From JAIYDJ01 sp031400505 (GTDB taxonomy: Bacteria > Pseudomonadota > Alphaproteobacteria > Rhodobacterales > Rhodobacteraceae): a DNA stretch of 64,000 nucleotides. The notes under the pieces are model-generated. The model ran no database searches and was not told where the DNA came from. It worked only from the letters and a program-made list of their open reading frames with translations. Location of the stretch: contig JANNPZ010000003.1 of the NCBI GenBank assembly GCA_031400505.1, positions 16,620-80,619 of the forward strand, in the 5' to 3' direction. Within the stretch, counting starts at the first letter, position 1. The number at the start of each line of letters is the position of its first letter. This document shows positions 24,851 to 32,422 of this stretch, piece after piece. The translations under genes and the position numbers were made by a program.

Positions 24851-25876
24851 CTAGCCTTCGGGCAACAAGGCAAAGGCCCGATCTATCGGCAGCAACACCA
24901 GCATCCGCCCGCCATCCTTGACCGTGCCCGCGGCATCACCCGCAGAAGCGCCCGTTCCGAAAAAGATATCGGCCCTTTGCGCACCCTTGATGGCGCCCCC
25001 GGTGTCTTGTGCCACCATCAGACGACGAAATGCACCTGCCCCGTCTTTTTCGACCCAGACCGGCGCCCCCAAAGGCGTAAAGTCAGGATCGACCGCAATC
25101 GAGCGCAATGTGGTGATCGACCGCCCCATCGCCCCGATCGGACCGTCTTGCGATGCCAGGTTCGGCAGTTTGCGAAAGAACACGTAAGACGGATTGACGT
25201 TCAGCAGCCCCGCCCCGGCATGCGGGTTGCGCGCGACAAAGGCCCGGATTTCCTGTGCGGACACCTGATCGGGGGTGTGGGTGCCACGGCGGATCATCTC
25301 TTGTCCGACCGATCTGTAGGCGTGCCCGTTGCGTCCGGCATAGCCGACCCTGATCACCGATCCGTTTGGCATGACAATGCGGCCAGAGCCCTGAATTTGC
25401 AAAAAGAATGCCTCAACCGGGTCATCCAGCCAGGCAATCTCCAGCCCACGACCGCGCAAGGCGCCAGCTTCGATCGTCGCCCGGTCGTAATAGACCTGCC
25501 CATCGCGAAGTTCCGAAGGCCTGCGATAGATCGGCCAGGCAAAACGCGGACTGCGCACCGGCGAGCCTTGCAGTTCGGGTTCATAGTATCCGGTGAATAG
25601 CGCAGGCGGCTCGCCAATCAGCACGGGTTTGAAAAACAACTCGAAAAAACTGCGCGCAGCGGTGTCGCCCGGACCCACATCTGCCGCAAGACGGCAGAGC
25701 GGCACCCAGTCGGGGTCCTTCAACAGATCGCATGTGTCGCGAAAGGTGGACAAGGCCGCTGCGTGATTGTCAGCCTCCCACCCGTCAAGTTCAGCGAAGT
25801 CTGCAATCTGGGCCGAAGCCGTTCCAGCCATCAGCATCGCAAGGCCCAGAACGATGGAGCGGAGCGCATGTCGCAT
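24851..25876 (-). CDS. mltA: Membrane-bound lytic murein transglycosylase A
   Basis: MltA cuts the glycan chain of peptidoglycan, leaving 1,6-anhydromuramic ends. Seen in sequence: 341 residues; a Sec signal ending AGTASAQ; FTGYYEPEL and the MltA domain; and the C-terminal 3D domain with VAQDTGGAIKGAQRADIFFG, carrying the catalytic Asp. There is no lipobox Cys after the signal, so it is a periplasmic form instead of a lipoprotein. Eleven bases separate it from timA, forming the timA-mltA-smr operon. Confidence 0.93.
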   Translation of the reverse strand: MRHALRSIVLGLAMLMAGTASAQIADFAELDGWEADNHAAALSTFRDTCDLLKDPDWVPLCRLAADVGPGDTAARSFFELFFKPVLIGEPPALFTGYYEPELQGSPVRSPRFAWPIYRRPSELRDGQVYYDRATIEAGALRGRGLEIAWLDDPVEAFFLQIQGSGRIVMPNGSVIRVGYAGRNGHAYRSVGQEMIRRGTHTPDQVSAQEIRAFVARNPHAGAGLLNVNPSYVFFRKLPNLASQDGPIGAMGRSITTLRSIAVDPDFTPLGAPVWVEKDGAGAFRRLMVAQDTGGAIKGAQRADIFFGTGASAGDAAGTVKDGGRMLVLLPIDRAFALLPEG

Positions 25877-25887
25877 CCCGCTCGGGC

Positions 25888-26547
25888 TCAGTCGCCGGTG
25901 ACCACAAGCTGCCAGTTCGGGTCATCGACCCCCATCCGGCGGGCAAAGGTCCAGACGTCACGCTGTCGTTTCACTTCGGTATCGCGGCCCTCGACAACCA
26001 CGCCCGCCTTGTTGCGCACCACCGACGTCAACTCTGCCATGAAGCGCATGGTGATTTCGGCGGTGCGACTGTCGCGGTCAAACGTTGCATCCTGCAAGAC
26101 AAGTTCGCGCAGACCTACGAAATTCGCCTCGACGGTCAGGCCTTCACGTTCGCGCGCCGCAACCGCGGCATCAAAGCTTGCGGCGACGTCGGCCGACAGG
26201 AAGGGGCGTATCCCGTCGACTTCGCCCTTTTCAAAGCCCATCAGAATCATCTCGTAGGCGCCCCGCGCCCCGGACAGGAACGTGCCCACGGAAAATCCCG
26301 GTTCCGCCGTCTTCATCGCAGCCAGTGCCTTGGCAGCTGCGGATCCCTCTGGGACGTGGTCGGTGATGTCACGGTCAGGACCGCCTTCGATCACCTCGAA
26401 GTCACGCCGGGTCTTGGGGCGGGTGTCATCCAGCGGCAGCGGTGGTTTTTCAAACCCGTCACGGGTGCCCAGCACCGATCGCAGCTTGAGGATCAGGAAC
26501 ACTGCGACGCCAGCCAGAACCAGCAATTGAAGGAGGGACGAATTCAT
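25888..26547 (-). CDS. timA: Tim44/TimA family putative adaptor protein
   Basis: A 219-residue protein with one N-terminal membrane anchor (residues 5-24) and a Tim44-like domain in the C-terminal two thirds (FLSGARGAYEMILMGFEKGEVDGIRPFLSADV, then EAITV-like sheets). Relatives in Caulobacter (TimA) sit in the inner membrane with the domain facing the cytosol; the role in bacteria is not settled. Divergent from fxsA across a 116-base gap holding a promoter and a palindrome, and first in the mltA-smr operon. Start ATG 26547 follows a purine-rich stretch. Confidence 0.88.
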   Translation of the reverse strand: MNSSLLQLLVLAGVAVFLILKLRSVLGTRDGFEKPPLPLDDTRPKTRRDFEVIEGGPDRDITDHVPEGSAAAKALAAMKTAEPGFSVGTFLSGARGAYEMILMGFEKGEVDGIRPFLSADVAASFDAAVAAREREGLTVEANFVGLRELVLQDATFDRDSRTAEITMRFMAELTSVVRNKAGVVVEGRDTEVKRQRDVWTFARRMGVDDPNWQLVVTGD

Positions 26548-26575
26548 TGCAACCTCGAAGTATCTTCGGAGGAGA

Positions 26576-26609
26576 TTGGCATTTCCCCCATCTTTCCCCT
26601 ATGTAGGGG
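26576..26609 (+). promoter_or_regulatory. Promoter with palindrome between timA and fxsA
   Basis: TTGGCA (26576-26581), 18 bases, TATGTA (26600-26605) is a plausible sigma70 promoter for fxsA. The -10 lies inside a perfect inverted repeat CCCCTA-TG-TAGGGG (26596-26609), which could be an operator shared by both divergent genes. Confidence 0.4.
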
Positions 26610-26663
26610 CTGGGTCGGGTCAAGTCCACCGCCTGACGCCAAAGTCATTGGAGGACTGCGCCG

Positions 26664-27146
26664 ATGTGGATGTTTGTCGGATTTCTTGCCATTCCGCTGA
26701 TCGAAATCGCGCTGTTTGTGACAGTTGGCGGCTGGATCGGGTTGTGGCCGACGCTTGCCATCGTGATCGCAACGGCTTTGGCAGGTGTGGCGGTGATCCG
26801 CAGCCAAGGGGTGCAGGCGTTGCAGGGTCTGCGCGGGGCGTCGATGACGCGGCGAAATCCGCTTGGGCAGATGGCAGACAATGCCCTGATCGGCGCCGCC
26901 GGTGTCCTTTTGATCCTGCCGGGCTTTCTGACCGATGTGCTTGGCCTGCTGTTGCTGGTGGCGCCAATCAGGCACCTTGTGATCCAGGGTGTGGCGGCGC
27001 GGGCGCAGGTCTATGTGGCGACGGCATCCGACGGGCCACGCCGGCGGGATGCTGATGTGATCGACGGCGAGTTTTTTGAGATAGACGAGGAGCAAACGAC
27101 CGTATCTGCTTTCGACCGCCGCCTTCCGGGAGGACGGCGGCATTGA
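26664..27146 (+). CDS. fxsA: FxsA family membrane protein
   Basis: A 160-residue cytoplasmic-membrane protein. Family knowledge: FxsA of E. coli, when overproduced, relieves exclusion of phage T7 by the F plasmid; its normal job is unknown. Seen in sequence: the first two hydrophobic segments (residues 3-22 and 25-45) with the family motif IPLIEIALFVTVGGWIGLWPT, a central amphipathic part RRNPLGQMADNALIG, a third hydrophobic stretch (LLILPGFLTDVLGLLLLVAPI), and an acidic, probably disordered tail. Followed by secB, a common pairing in alphaproteobacteria. Confidence 0.93.
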   Translation: MWMFVGFLAIPLIEIALFVTVGGWIGLWPTLAIVIATALAGVAVIRSQGVQALQGLRGASMTRRNPLGQMADNALIGAAGVLLILPGFLTDVLGLLLLVAPIRHLVIQGVAARAQVYVATASDGPRRRDADVIDGEFFEIDEEQTTVSAFDRRLPGGRRH

Positions 27147-27200
27147 GCCGCGCGGGCTGACCTGATAGACGCTGCGGCGACCAACGAGGAGTGAGCAAGC

Positions 27201-27698
27201 ATGGCCGAAGAAAACACAAGCGCGCCGCAGGCAGCGCCACAGATAAAGATGCAGGTGCTGGCGCAGTTCGTGCGCGATCTGTCGTTTGAAAACATGGTCG
27301 CCCAAAAGGGATTGTCAGCCGGCGACGTGCAGCCGGACATTCAGGTGGCCGTCAGCCTTGATGCCCGCAAGCGCGGGACCGGAAGCCACTATGATGTGAT
27401 CACCAAGTTCAAGGTCACATCGAAAAACAAGGCCAACGGAGACACCCTGTTCTTGCTGGAGCTGGATTACGGCGGCGTCTTTCTGGTCGAAGGCGTCACG
27501 GACGAGCAATTGCATCCGTTCTTGCTGATCGAATGCCCGCGGCTGTTGTTTCCTTTCGTGCGTCGGATCATTTCCGATGTGATCCGCGATGGGGGCTTTC
27601 CTGCATTGAACGTCGATACGGTCGATTTTCTGGCGCTGTACCGTCAGGAACTCGCCCGCCGTGCGCAGTCACAGGCACCGGCAACCGCAACGCACTGA
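27201..27698 (+). CDS. secB: Protein-export chaperone SecB
   Basis: SecB is the tetrameric cytosolic chaperone that keeps preproteins unfolded and hands them to SecA. Seen in sequence: 165 residues; KMQVLAQFVRDLSFEN at the N-terminus; the substrate-groove strands around IQVAVSLDARKR; LLIECPRLLFPFVRRIISDVIRDGGFPAL, the family's most conserved helix; and a short charged tail. ATG 27201 has AGGAGTGAG just upstream. It is 54 bases downstream of fxsA. Confidence 0.97.
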   Translation: MAEENTSAPQAAPQIKMQVLAQFVRDLSFENMVAQKGLSAGDVQPDIQVAVSLDARKRGTGSHYDVITKFKVTSKNKANGDTLFLLELDYGGVFLVEGVTDEQLHPFLLIECPRLLFPFVRRIISDVIRDGGFPALNVDTVDFLALYRQELARRAQSQAPATATH

Positions 27699-27793
27699 AT
27701 CTGCGTTGCGCGCGAATAGCCTTACCTGGCGGCCGAACCCTTGCAGTACCGGGCCGGCTGCTGACCGAAATGTCGTCCAGGGAATGCTGTCCC

Positions 27794-27812
27794 GCGGAGC
27801 ATAGGGCTCCGC
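27794..27812. repeat. Short hairpin after secB
   Basis: GCGGAGC (27794-27800) and GCTCCGC (27806-27812) form a 7-bp stem with a 5-base loop in the gap behind secB. There is no T-run, so a simple terminator role is unlikely. Confidence 0.3.
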
Positions 27813-27889
27813 AGAACGGCCCGGCAGAACGGGGTCGGTCGATGTCAGCTTTGGCGGCGGACCCGGTTTTTCTGACCGACGGGGTGCTT

Positions 27890-27935
27890 GTGGGGGTTTC
27901 ACACCCCCACACCCCCGTGGGATGTTTTCGCCAAG
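27890..27935 (+). repeat. Rhodobacterales hairpin repeat, copy 1
   Basis: GTGGGGGT (27890-27897) pairs with ACCCCCAC (27903-27910), followed by CCCCCGTGGGATGTTT and CCAAGGTGAA. The same layout (G-rich stem, C-rich stem, CCCCC-G-GGATRTTT) occurs on the minus strand at 61400-61450. Comparable G/C hairpins with a GGATATTT tail are common between Rhodobacterales genes. It lies just downstream of the iorB-like gene's stop. Confidence 0.5.
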
Positions 27936-27960
27936 GTGAAATTGCTGTCTGCGGGCTGGA

Positions 27961-30183
27961 TCAGGCGAAGCTGATGGATTTTTTCAGGGGCAGCGTTCGG
28001 ATGCGCTGGCCGGTGAGGGCGAAGATCGCGTTTGCCAGTGCCGGGGCGGCGGGTGGGGTGCCCGGTTCACCGATGCCGCGCAATGTGTCGCCTGATTCAA
28101 GGACACGCACGGCGATCGGCGGACATTGTGACAGACGCAGGGGTTCGTAATCCCAGAAGTTCAGTTGTTCTGCCGCGCCGTTGACGAAAGTTATCTCGCC
28201 ACTGATCGCGGCAGACAGGCCATAGATCATCCCGCCTTGCAGCTGCGCCTCGATGATCGACGGATCGAGCGCTATGCCGACATCGGCGGCAACCCAGGCA
28301 TTGGTCATCCGGATGCCGGCCTCGGTCTGCTCGACCTCGATCACTTGAGCGACCGGCACCGAGAAGCTGAGGCAATAGGCGATGCCGCGGGCGCGACCCG
28401 CGGGCGTGTTGGGCCAATCGCAGAGTTCGGCCACCGCCTGCAGCACGCGACGGCTGGGGTCGTGGGCCATCTGTGACAGACGGAAATCGAGAGGGTCGAC
28501 CCCGGCGAGATGGGCAAGCTCGTCGACTGCGCTTTCATGGAAGAAGGCGTTCTGCGAGTTGCCAACCGACCGCCACGAACCGATCGGCACGCCGAAGGGC
28601 ACTTTGTAGCCGGTGACGCGGTAGTTCGGGAAGGCATATGGTTGATCCCAGGCGCCCTGCACGATCGTGCTGTCCGGGCCGGGAACCGAGTAGCCGAGCC
28701 GCCCGAGTTGACTGCCGATCACCGAGGGGCAAGCGACCGACAGGTCAAGAGCGCTGATCTTGCCATCGGCGACCGAGCCCTTGACGCGCGCCATTGCCAG
28801 CGGGCGATAGGCGTCATGGGTCATGTCTTCTTCGCGGCTCCAGGTCAGCAGGATGGGCGTGCCGGGCAGGGCGGAGGCGATTGCCACGACCTGCCGGACG
28901 TAATCCATCTCGGCGCGGCGACCAAAACCACCGCCCATCTGCTGGGTATGCACCGCAATTGCCTCGGGCGGCAGGCCGGTCAGGTTCGCGGCTTCAGGAG
29001 CGATCTGGGTCGGCAATTGGGTGCCGGTCCAGATGTCCAGCTTGCCGTCCTGCAGCCAGGCCGCAGCCGTCATCGGTTCCATCGTGGCGTGGGCGAGGTA
29101 GGGCACAGCATATTCGGCGGTGAATCCGGGTGTGGCGAATGCGTCCACATCGCCGTCGTCACGGTTTCTGCTGTCTTGCCGGTCCGGGGTGAAAGAGGCT
29201 GCCGTCATCGCAAGTTGGGCGGCGGTATCGGCGGGGTAGGCGGCGGGAGCCCAGTCGAAGATGATCGCCTCGGCGGCCTGAAACGCGGTCCAGGTGTTGG
29301 TGGCGATGACGGCCACGCCACCGGGCACCGGGAGGACGTGTTCGACGCCTGGCATCGCGAGGGCTGCGGTGGCGTCAAAGCTGATCATGTCCGCGCCGAG
29401 TGCGGGATTGGTCTTGACGGTTGCATATTTCATGCCCGGCAGGCGCAGGTCACCGGTATATTGTGCGGTTCCGGTGACCTTGGCGCGCATGTCGGTGCGG
29501 GGTTGCGATTTGCCAAGCAAGGTCCAGTTGGCACGTGGTTTCAGGGCAGGCGCTGCCGGCAAGTCGACCGCCGCCGCGTCGACCGCCAGTTCGATATAGG
29601 TCAGCCGGGTACCATCGGGGGCAATCACCGCGCCACCGCCAGTACTAAGGTCCGCCTCTTCGACCCCCAGACGCCGCGCCGCAGCGCGGATCAGTGCCTG
29701 CCGCGCCACGGCGCCGGCGCCGCGCATCTTGTCATACGCGTCCAGTGTCGAGGATGAGCCACCGGTGATCTGAAAGCCCAGGAACTTGCCCGGGACCTGC
29801 ATGGCGTCCCGCATGGTTTCGGCCAGCCAGCCCGTATCGGTCGGGGCAAAGGGCACGCCTTCGCGCAGGATGCCGGCGTTGAAATAGGCGGGTGAGGCCG
29901 GACCATGGGCGACCCGAACCTGATCCCAGGGCAGGTCCAGCTCTTCGGCGACCAAGGCTGCGAGGGTGGTATGCACGCCCTGTCCCATCTCTGCACGGGG
30001 CGTGATGATTGTGACCCCGTCTGCGTCAATCAGGACGTAAGGCGTCAGGGCCGCGCCGGGGCCACCCTTCAGTGGATTGGCATGGGGTTTGGCGTAGGAA
30101 TACCAGCCAAATGCGACACCTCCGGCGATGGCTGCGGATCCGATCAGGAACGTACGGCGGGCGATTTTTCCAAAACGCGACAT
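27961..30183 (-). CDS. Molybdopterin-binding oxidoreductase large subunit (IorB-like)
   Basis: A 740-residue xanthine oxidase-family large subunit of the IorB (isoquinoline 1-oxidoreductase beta) group, which hydroxylates N-heterocycles or oxidises aldehydes with water. Seen in sequence: a twin-arginine-like export signal (KIARRTFLIGSAAIAGG), MGQGVHTTLAALVAEEL near residue 75, GGGFGRRAEMDY, and GIGEPGTPPAAPALANA with the catalytic Glu near the C-terminus, all family hallmarks. ATG 30183 was chosen because the frame above overlaps the small subunit. It lies one base behind that subunit. No cytochrome subunit or maturation factor is adjacent, and the substrate cannot be told. Confidence 0.9.
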   Translation of the reverse strand: MSRFGKIARRTFLIGSAAIAGGVAFGWYSYAKPHANPLKGGPGAALTPYVLIDADGVTIITPRAEMGQGVHTTLAALVAEELDLPWDQVRVAHGPASPAYFNAGILREGVPFAPTDTGWLAETMRDAMQVPGKFLGFQITGGSSSTLDAYDKMRGAGAVARQALIRAAARRLGVEEADLSTGGGAVIAPDGTRLTYIELAVDAAAVDLPAAPALKPRANWTLLGKSQPRTDMRAKVTGTAQYTGDLRLPGMKYATVKTNPALGADMISFDATAALAMPGVEHVLPVPGGVAVIATNTWTAFQAAEAIIFDWAPAAYPADTAAQLAMTAASFTPDRQDSRNRDDGDVDAFATPGFTAEYAVPYLAHATMEPMTAAAWLQDGKLDIWTGTQLPTQIAPEAANLTGLPPEAIAVHTQQMGGGFGRRAEMDYVRQVVAIASALPGTPILLTWSREEDMTHDAYRPLAMARVKGSVADGKISALDLSVACPSVIGSQLGRLGYSVPGPDSTIVQGAWDQPYAFPNYRVTGYKVPFGVPIGSWRSVGNSQNAFFHESAVDELAHLAGVDPLDFRLSQMAHDPSRRVLQAVAELCDWPNTPAGRARGIAYCLSFSVPVAQVIEVEQTEAGIRMTNAWVAADVGIALDPSIIEAQLQGGMIYGLSAAISGEITFVNGAAEQLNFWDYEPLRLSQCPPIAVRVLESGDTLRGIGEPGTPPAAPALANAIFALTGQRIRTLPLKKSISFA

Positions 30184-30184
30184 G

Positions 30185-30652
30185 TCAGACCTCTTGCAGG
30201 CGGCGGGCGGCATCGTGGACGGCAGCGCGGATACGCGGATAGGTGCCACAGCGACACAGGTTGCCTGACATGGCTTCGTCAATGTCGGCATCGCTAGGGG
30301 TTGGGGTCTGCGCCAGCAGGGACGCGGCCTGCATGATCTGACCCGACTGGCAATAGCCGCATTGCGCGACCTGCGCCGCCTCCCACGCGGCCTGGACGGC
30401 GTGCAGGGCGGTCGGGGTGCCCAAGCCTTCGATGGTGGTGACCGACAGGCCTTCGATATCGCCCAGCAGCGTCTGGCAGGACCGGACTGCCAGGCCATCA
30501 AGATGCACCGTGCAGGCCCCGCAGGCTGCAACACCGCAGCCATACTTCGTTCCTGTCAGGTTCATCCCGTCGCGCAGCGCCCACAGCAACGGCATCTCGG
30601 GCGGAAGATCGAGGCTGGCAGGTGCGCCATTGAGCGTGAATTGAATTGGCAT
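30185..30652 (-). CDS. (2Fe-2S)-binding oxidoreductase small subunit (IorA-like)
   Basis: A 155-residue subunit carrying two [2Fe-2S] clusters that lead electrons from the molybdenum subunit. Seen in sequence: the plant-ferredoxin-type cluster CGVAACGACTV plus a fourth Cys in RSCQTL, and the second cluster CGYCQSGQI with CRCGTY. All eight ligands are present. There is no signal peptide, which fits co-export with the twin-arginine partner downstream. First gene of the pair, divergent from the TetR gene, with the shared regulatory region between. Confidence 0.93.
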   Translation of the reverse strand: MPIQFTLNGAPASLDLPPEMPLLWALRDGMNLTGTKYGCGVAACGACTVHLDGLAVRSCQTLLGDIEGLSVTTIEGLGTPTALHAVQAAWEAAQVAQCGYCQSGQIMQAASLLAQTPTPSDADIDEAMSGNLCRCGTYPRIRAAVHDAARRLQEV

Positions 30653-30682
30653 CTTTGCTCCCCGTTGATACAGACAAAATGC

Positions 30683-30710
30683 ACGAATTTTGTTAGTATG
30701 TCAAGTTGAC
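30683..30710 (-). promoter_or_regulatory. Promoter and likely TetR operator of the ior-like genes
   Basis: GTCAAGTTGAC (30700-30710) is a perfect 11-bp palindrome. Its left arm read on the minus strand gives the -35 TTGACA (30704-30699), followed after about 17 bases by a weak -10 (near 30681). It lies between the divergent ior-like genes and the TetR gene, so binding of the regulator here would block the oxidoreductase promoter. Binding is inference. Confidence 0.5.
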
Positions 30711-30739
30711 CATTGCAACAACCCGTGGCACGAGAGAGC

Positions 30740-31315
30740 ATGATTGAGCCCGCCCCCCCAGTTGATAGACAGGACGCGATCCTGCATGCAGCCTTTCATA
30801 CCTTTGCGGCATATGGATTTCGCCGCACCACAATGGAAGACATAGCCCGGACAGCCGGACTGTCACGCAGCGCGCTTTATCTGCACTATCGCAACAAGGA
30901 GGACCTGTTCCGTCAGTTGACACGGACCTTCTATGCCGAAGTCAACCAAGTTCTGACTCCGATCCTGTCGGGCCCTACTACCGATCTGAAGGCGACGCTT
31001 CTGGCTGCTTTCCGGGCCAAGGATGGTAAATTCATGGATGTCGTGTTGGGAACGCCGCACGGGGCCGAACTGATGGACGCAGGACTGTCCATTGCCTGCG
31101 ATATTGCGATCGAAGGCGAGGCCGGGTTTCAGGCACAGCTTGCAAGCTGGATCGACCAGCGCACGACACCGCCCGATCTGGGGACGCCCGAGCAGATTGC
31201 CCAAACCCTGATGGCTGCGCTGAAAGGCATCAAGCAAAGCAGCAAGACCCTGGACGAATATCGCGCAGCCCAAGAGCGGCTGGCCGCAGTTTTTGGCCGC
31301 GCGCTGTCGGTCTAG
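30740..31315 (+). CDS. TetR family transcriptional regulator
   Basis: A 191-residue repressor-type protein. Seen in sequence: helix-turn-helix ILHAAFHTFAAYGFRRTTMEDIARTAGLSRSALYLHYRNKEDLF at residues 13-56, the classic TetR_N pattern, followed by a helical ligand domain with no obvious relative. ATG 30740 is preferred; an in-frame TTG at 30713 would add nine residues and would overlap the promoter region. It is divergent from the IorAB-like genes, which are its likely target, and the ligand is probably their substrate. Confidence 0.9.
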   Translation: MIEPAPPVDRQDAILHAAFHTFAAYGFRRTTMEDIARTAGLSRSALYLHYRNKEDLFRQLTRTFYAEVNQVLTPILSGPTTDLKATLLAAFRAKDGKFMDVVLGTPHGAELMDAGLSIACDIAIEGEAGFQAQLASWIDQRTTPPDLGTPEQIAQTLMAALKGIKQSSKTLDEYRAAQERLAAVFGRALSV

Positions 31316-31363
31316 CCACAGCAGGCGCGATCCTTTTCCGGAAAACCTCTAAAATCCACGCCT

Positions 31364-31378
31364 TTAAGCCCGCCTTCA
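31364..31378 (+). promoter_or_regulatory. Degenerate CtrA-like site upstream of motB
   Basis: TTAA-N7-TTCA, 46 bases before the motB ATG: seven of the eight consensus bases of a CtrA half-site pair with the right spacing. Weak alone, but three other flagellar or cell-cycle promoters here carry related sites. Confidence 0.35.
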
Positions 31379-31424
31379 CCGAGATACGCTAGGGTCGTCC
31401 TTGGGTGTGAAAAATGGGTGTGTG

Positions 31425-32264
31425 ATGGCAAGGCAGTCAAATGTCGCGCCAGTCATCATCAAACGGAAGAAAGTTATTCAAGGCGGCGGGCACCACGGTG
31501 GGGCGTGGAAAGTGGCCTATGCTGACTTTGTGACGGCCATGATGGCTTTCTTTATGTTGATGTGGCTGTTGAATGCGACAACAGAAAAACAGCGCAAGGG
31601 GCTTGCGGATTATTTCAATCCGACAGTTCCGATCAACCGCATTTCTGGTGGCGGTGATGGCGCGTTTGCCGGAGATTCGATGTTTTCCGAGAATGCCATG
31701 CCGAAAAATGGCACTGGCGGAGGCGCAATGGCCCCCAGCGACGCCGAAATGGTTCGCGGCGAAAGTGAAGGCGGCAAAGCAGCGGCCGAGGCGGAAACGC
31801 AAGCGTTCAAGAGTGTCGAGTCCAAGTTGCAGGGTGTCGGCGGCGAAAGCATGACGATGGAACGATTGCTGCGCCACGTCACAACCCGTGTCACCGATGA
31901 AGGCTTGGTGATCGAGATTTTTGACCTGACGGAAGCGCCCTTGTTTGTCGGCGATACGGCTGATCCTACCGACGCTCTGCGCGGTATCACCAGCCTTTTG
32001 TCCGAAGTTCTGGCCTTGGCGCAAAATGAGATTGCCGTTGATGGGCATGTGCGTTCCTACCCCATCACCTTGATCAACAACCCGACCTGGGATCTGTCTG
32101 CGGCGCGGGCGCAAAGCATGCGCGGCCTTCTGGCCTTGTCGGGCCTTCCCGAAAAGCGCGTCGCCCGGATTTCCGGCCACGCTGACCGCAAGCCTGTGAC
32201 GGCCGATGCGACCGCCCTGCGAAACAACCGCCTGGAGGTGATCTTGCTGCGCCGCGACCGGTAG
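31425..32264 (+). CDS. motB: Flagellar motor protein MotB
   Basis: MotB is the peptidoglycan-anchored half of the stator that powers flagellar rotation. Seen in sequence: 279 residues from ATG 31425; the cytosolic tail KRKKVIQGGGHHGGAWKVAYAD; one membrane helix with the proton-carrying Asp34 (AYADFVTAMMAFFMLMWLL); a glycine-rich plug region; and a C-terminal OmpA-like domain (ITLINNPTWDLSAARAQSM, RISGHADRKP, NNRLEVIL). MotA is 10 kb away in the same flagellar region, so the stator genes are split, as in other alphaproteobacteria. Confidence 0.95.
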   Translation: MARQSNVAPVIIKRKKVIQGGGHHGGAWKVAYADFVTAMMAFFMLMWLLNATTEKQRKGLADYFNPTVPINRISGGGDGAFAGDSMFSENAMPKNGTGGGAMAPSDAEMVRGESEGGKAAAEAETQAFKSVESKLQGVGGESMTMERLLRHVTTRVTDEGLVIEIFDLTEAPLFVGDTADPTDALRGITSLLSEVLALAQNEIAVDGHVRSYPITLINNPTWDLSAARAQSMRGLLALSGLPEKRVARISGHADRKPVTADATALRNNRLEVILLRRDR

Positions 32265-32350
32265 CGGGACCGCGTGGCGCGGCAAGACACGCATTCCACA
32301 CCGCACGTGGCACGCCACTCGTGGCAGGCAATTGAATAGGATTTTATCCG

Positions 32351-32365
32351 TTAGGCTGATTTTAA
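32351..32365 (+). promoter_or_regulatory. CtrA-like site upstream of flgE
   Basis: TTAG-N7-TTAA (TTAGGCTGATTTTAA), seven of eight consensus bases with exact spacing, 58 bases before the flgE ATG in the only sizeable gap before the flgE-flgK-flgL-flgI operon. Confidence 0.45.
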
Positions 32366-32422
32366 GCCGCCAGAGGCAACGTTGCTCGCATCACGTGCAA
32401 CGGCTGCAGAAAGGCGCTTTTC

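Noticed and set aside
28510..29757. 415-codon frame opposite the iorB-like gene
   Set aside because: Mirrored frame of a well-supported molybdopterin subunit.
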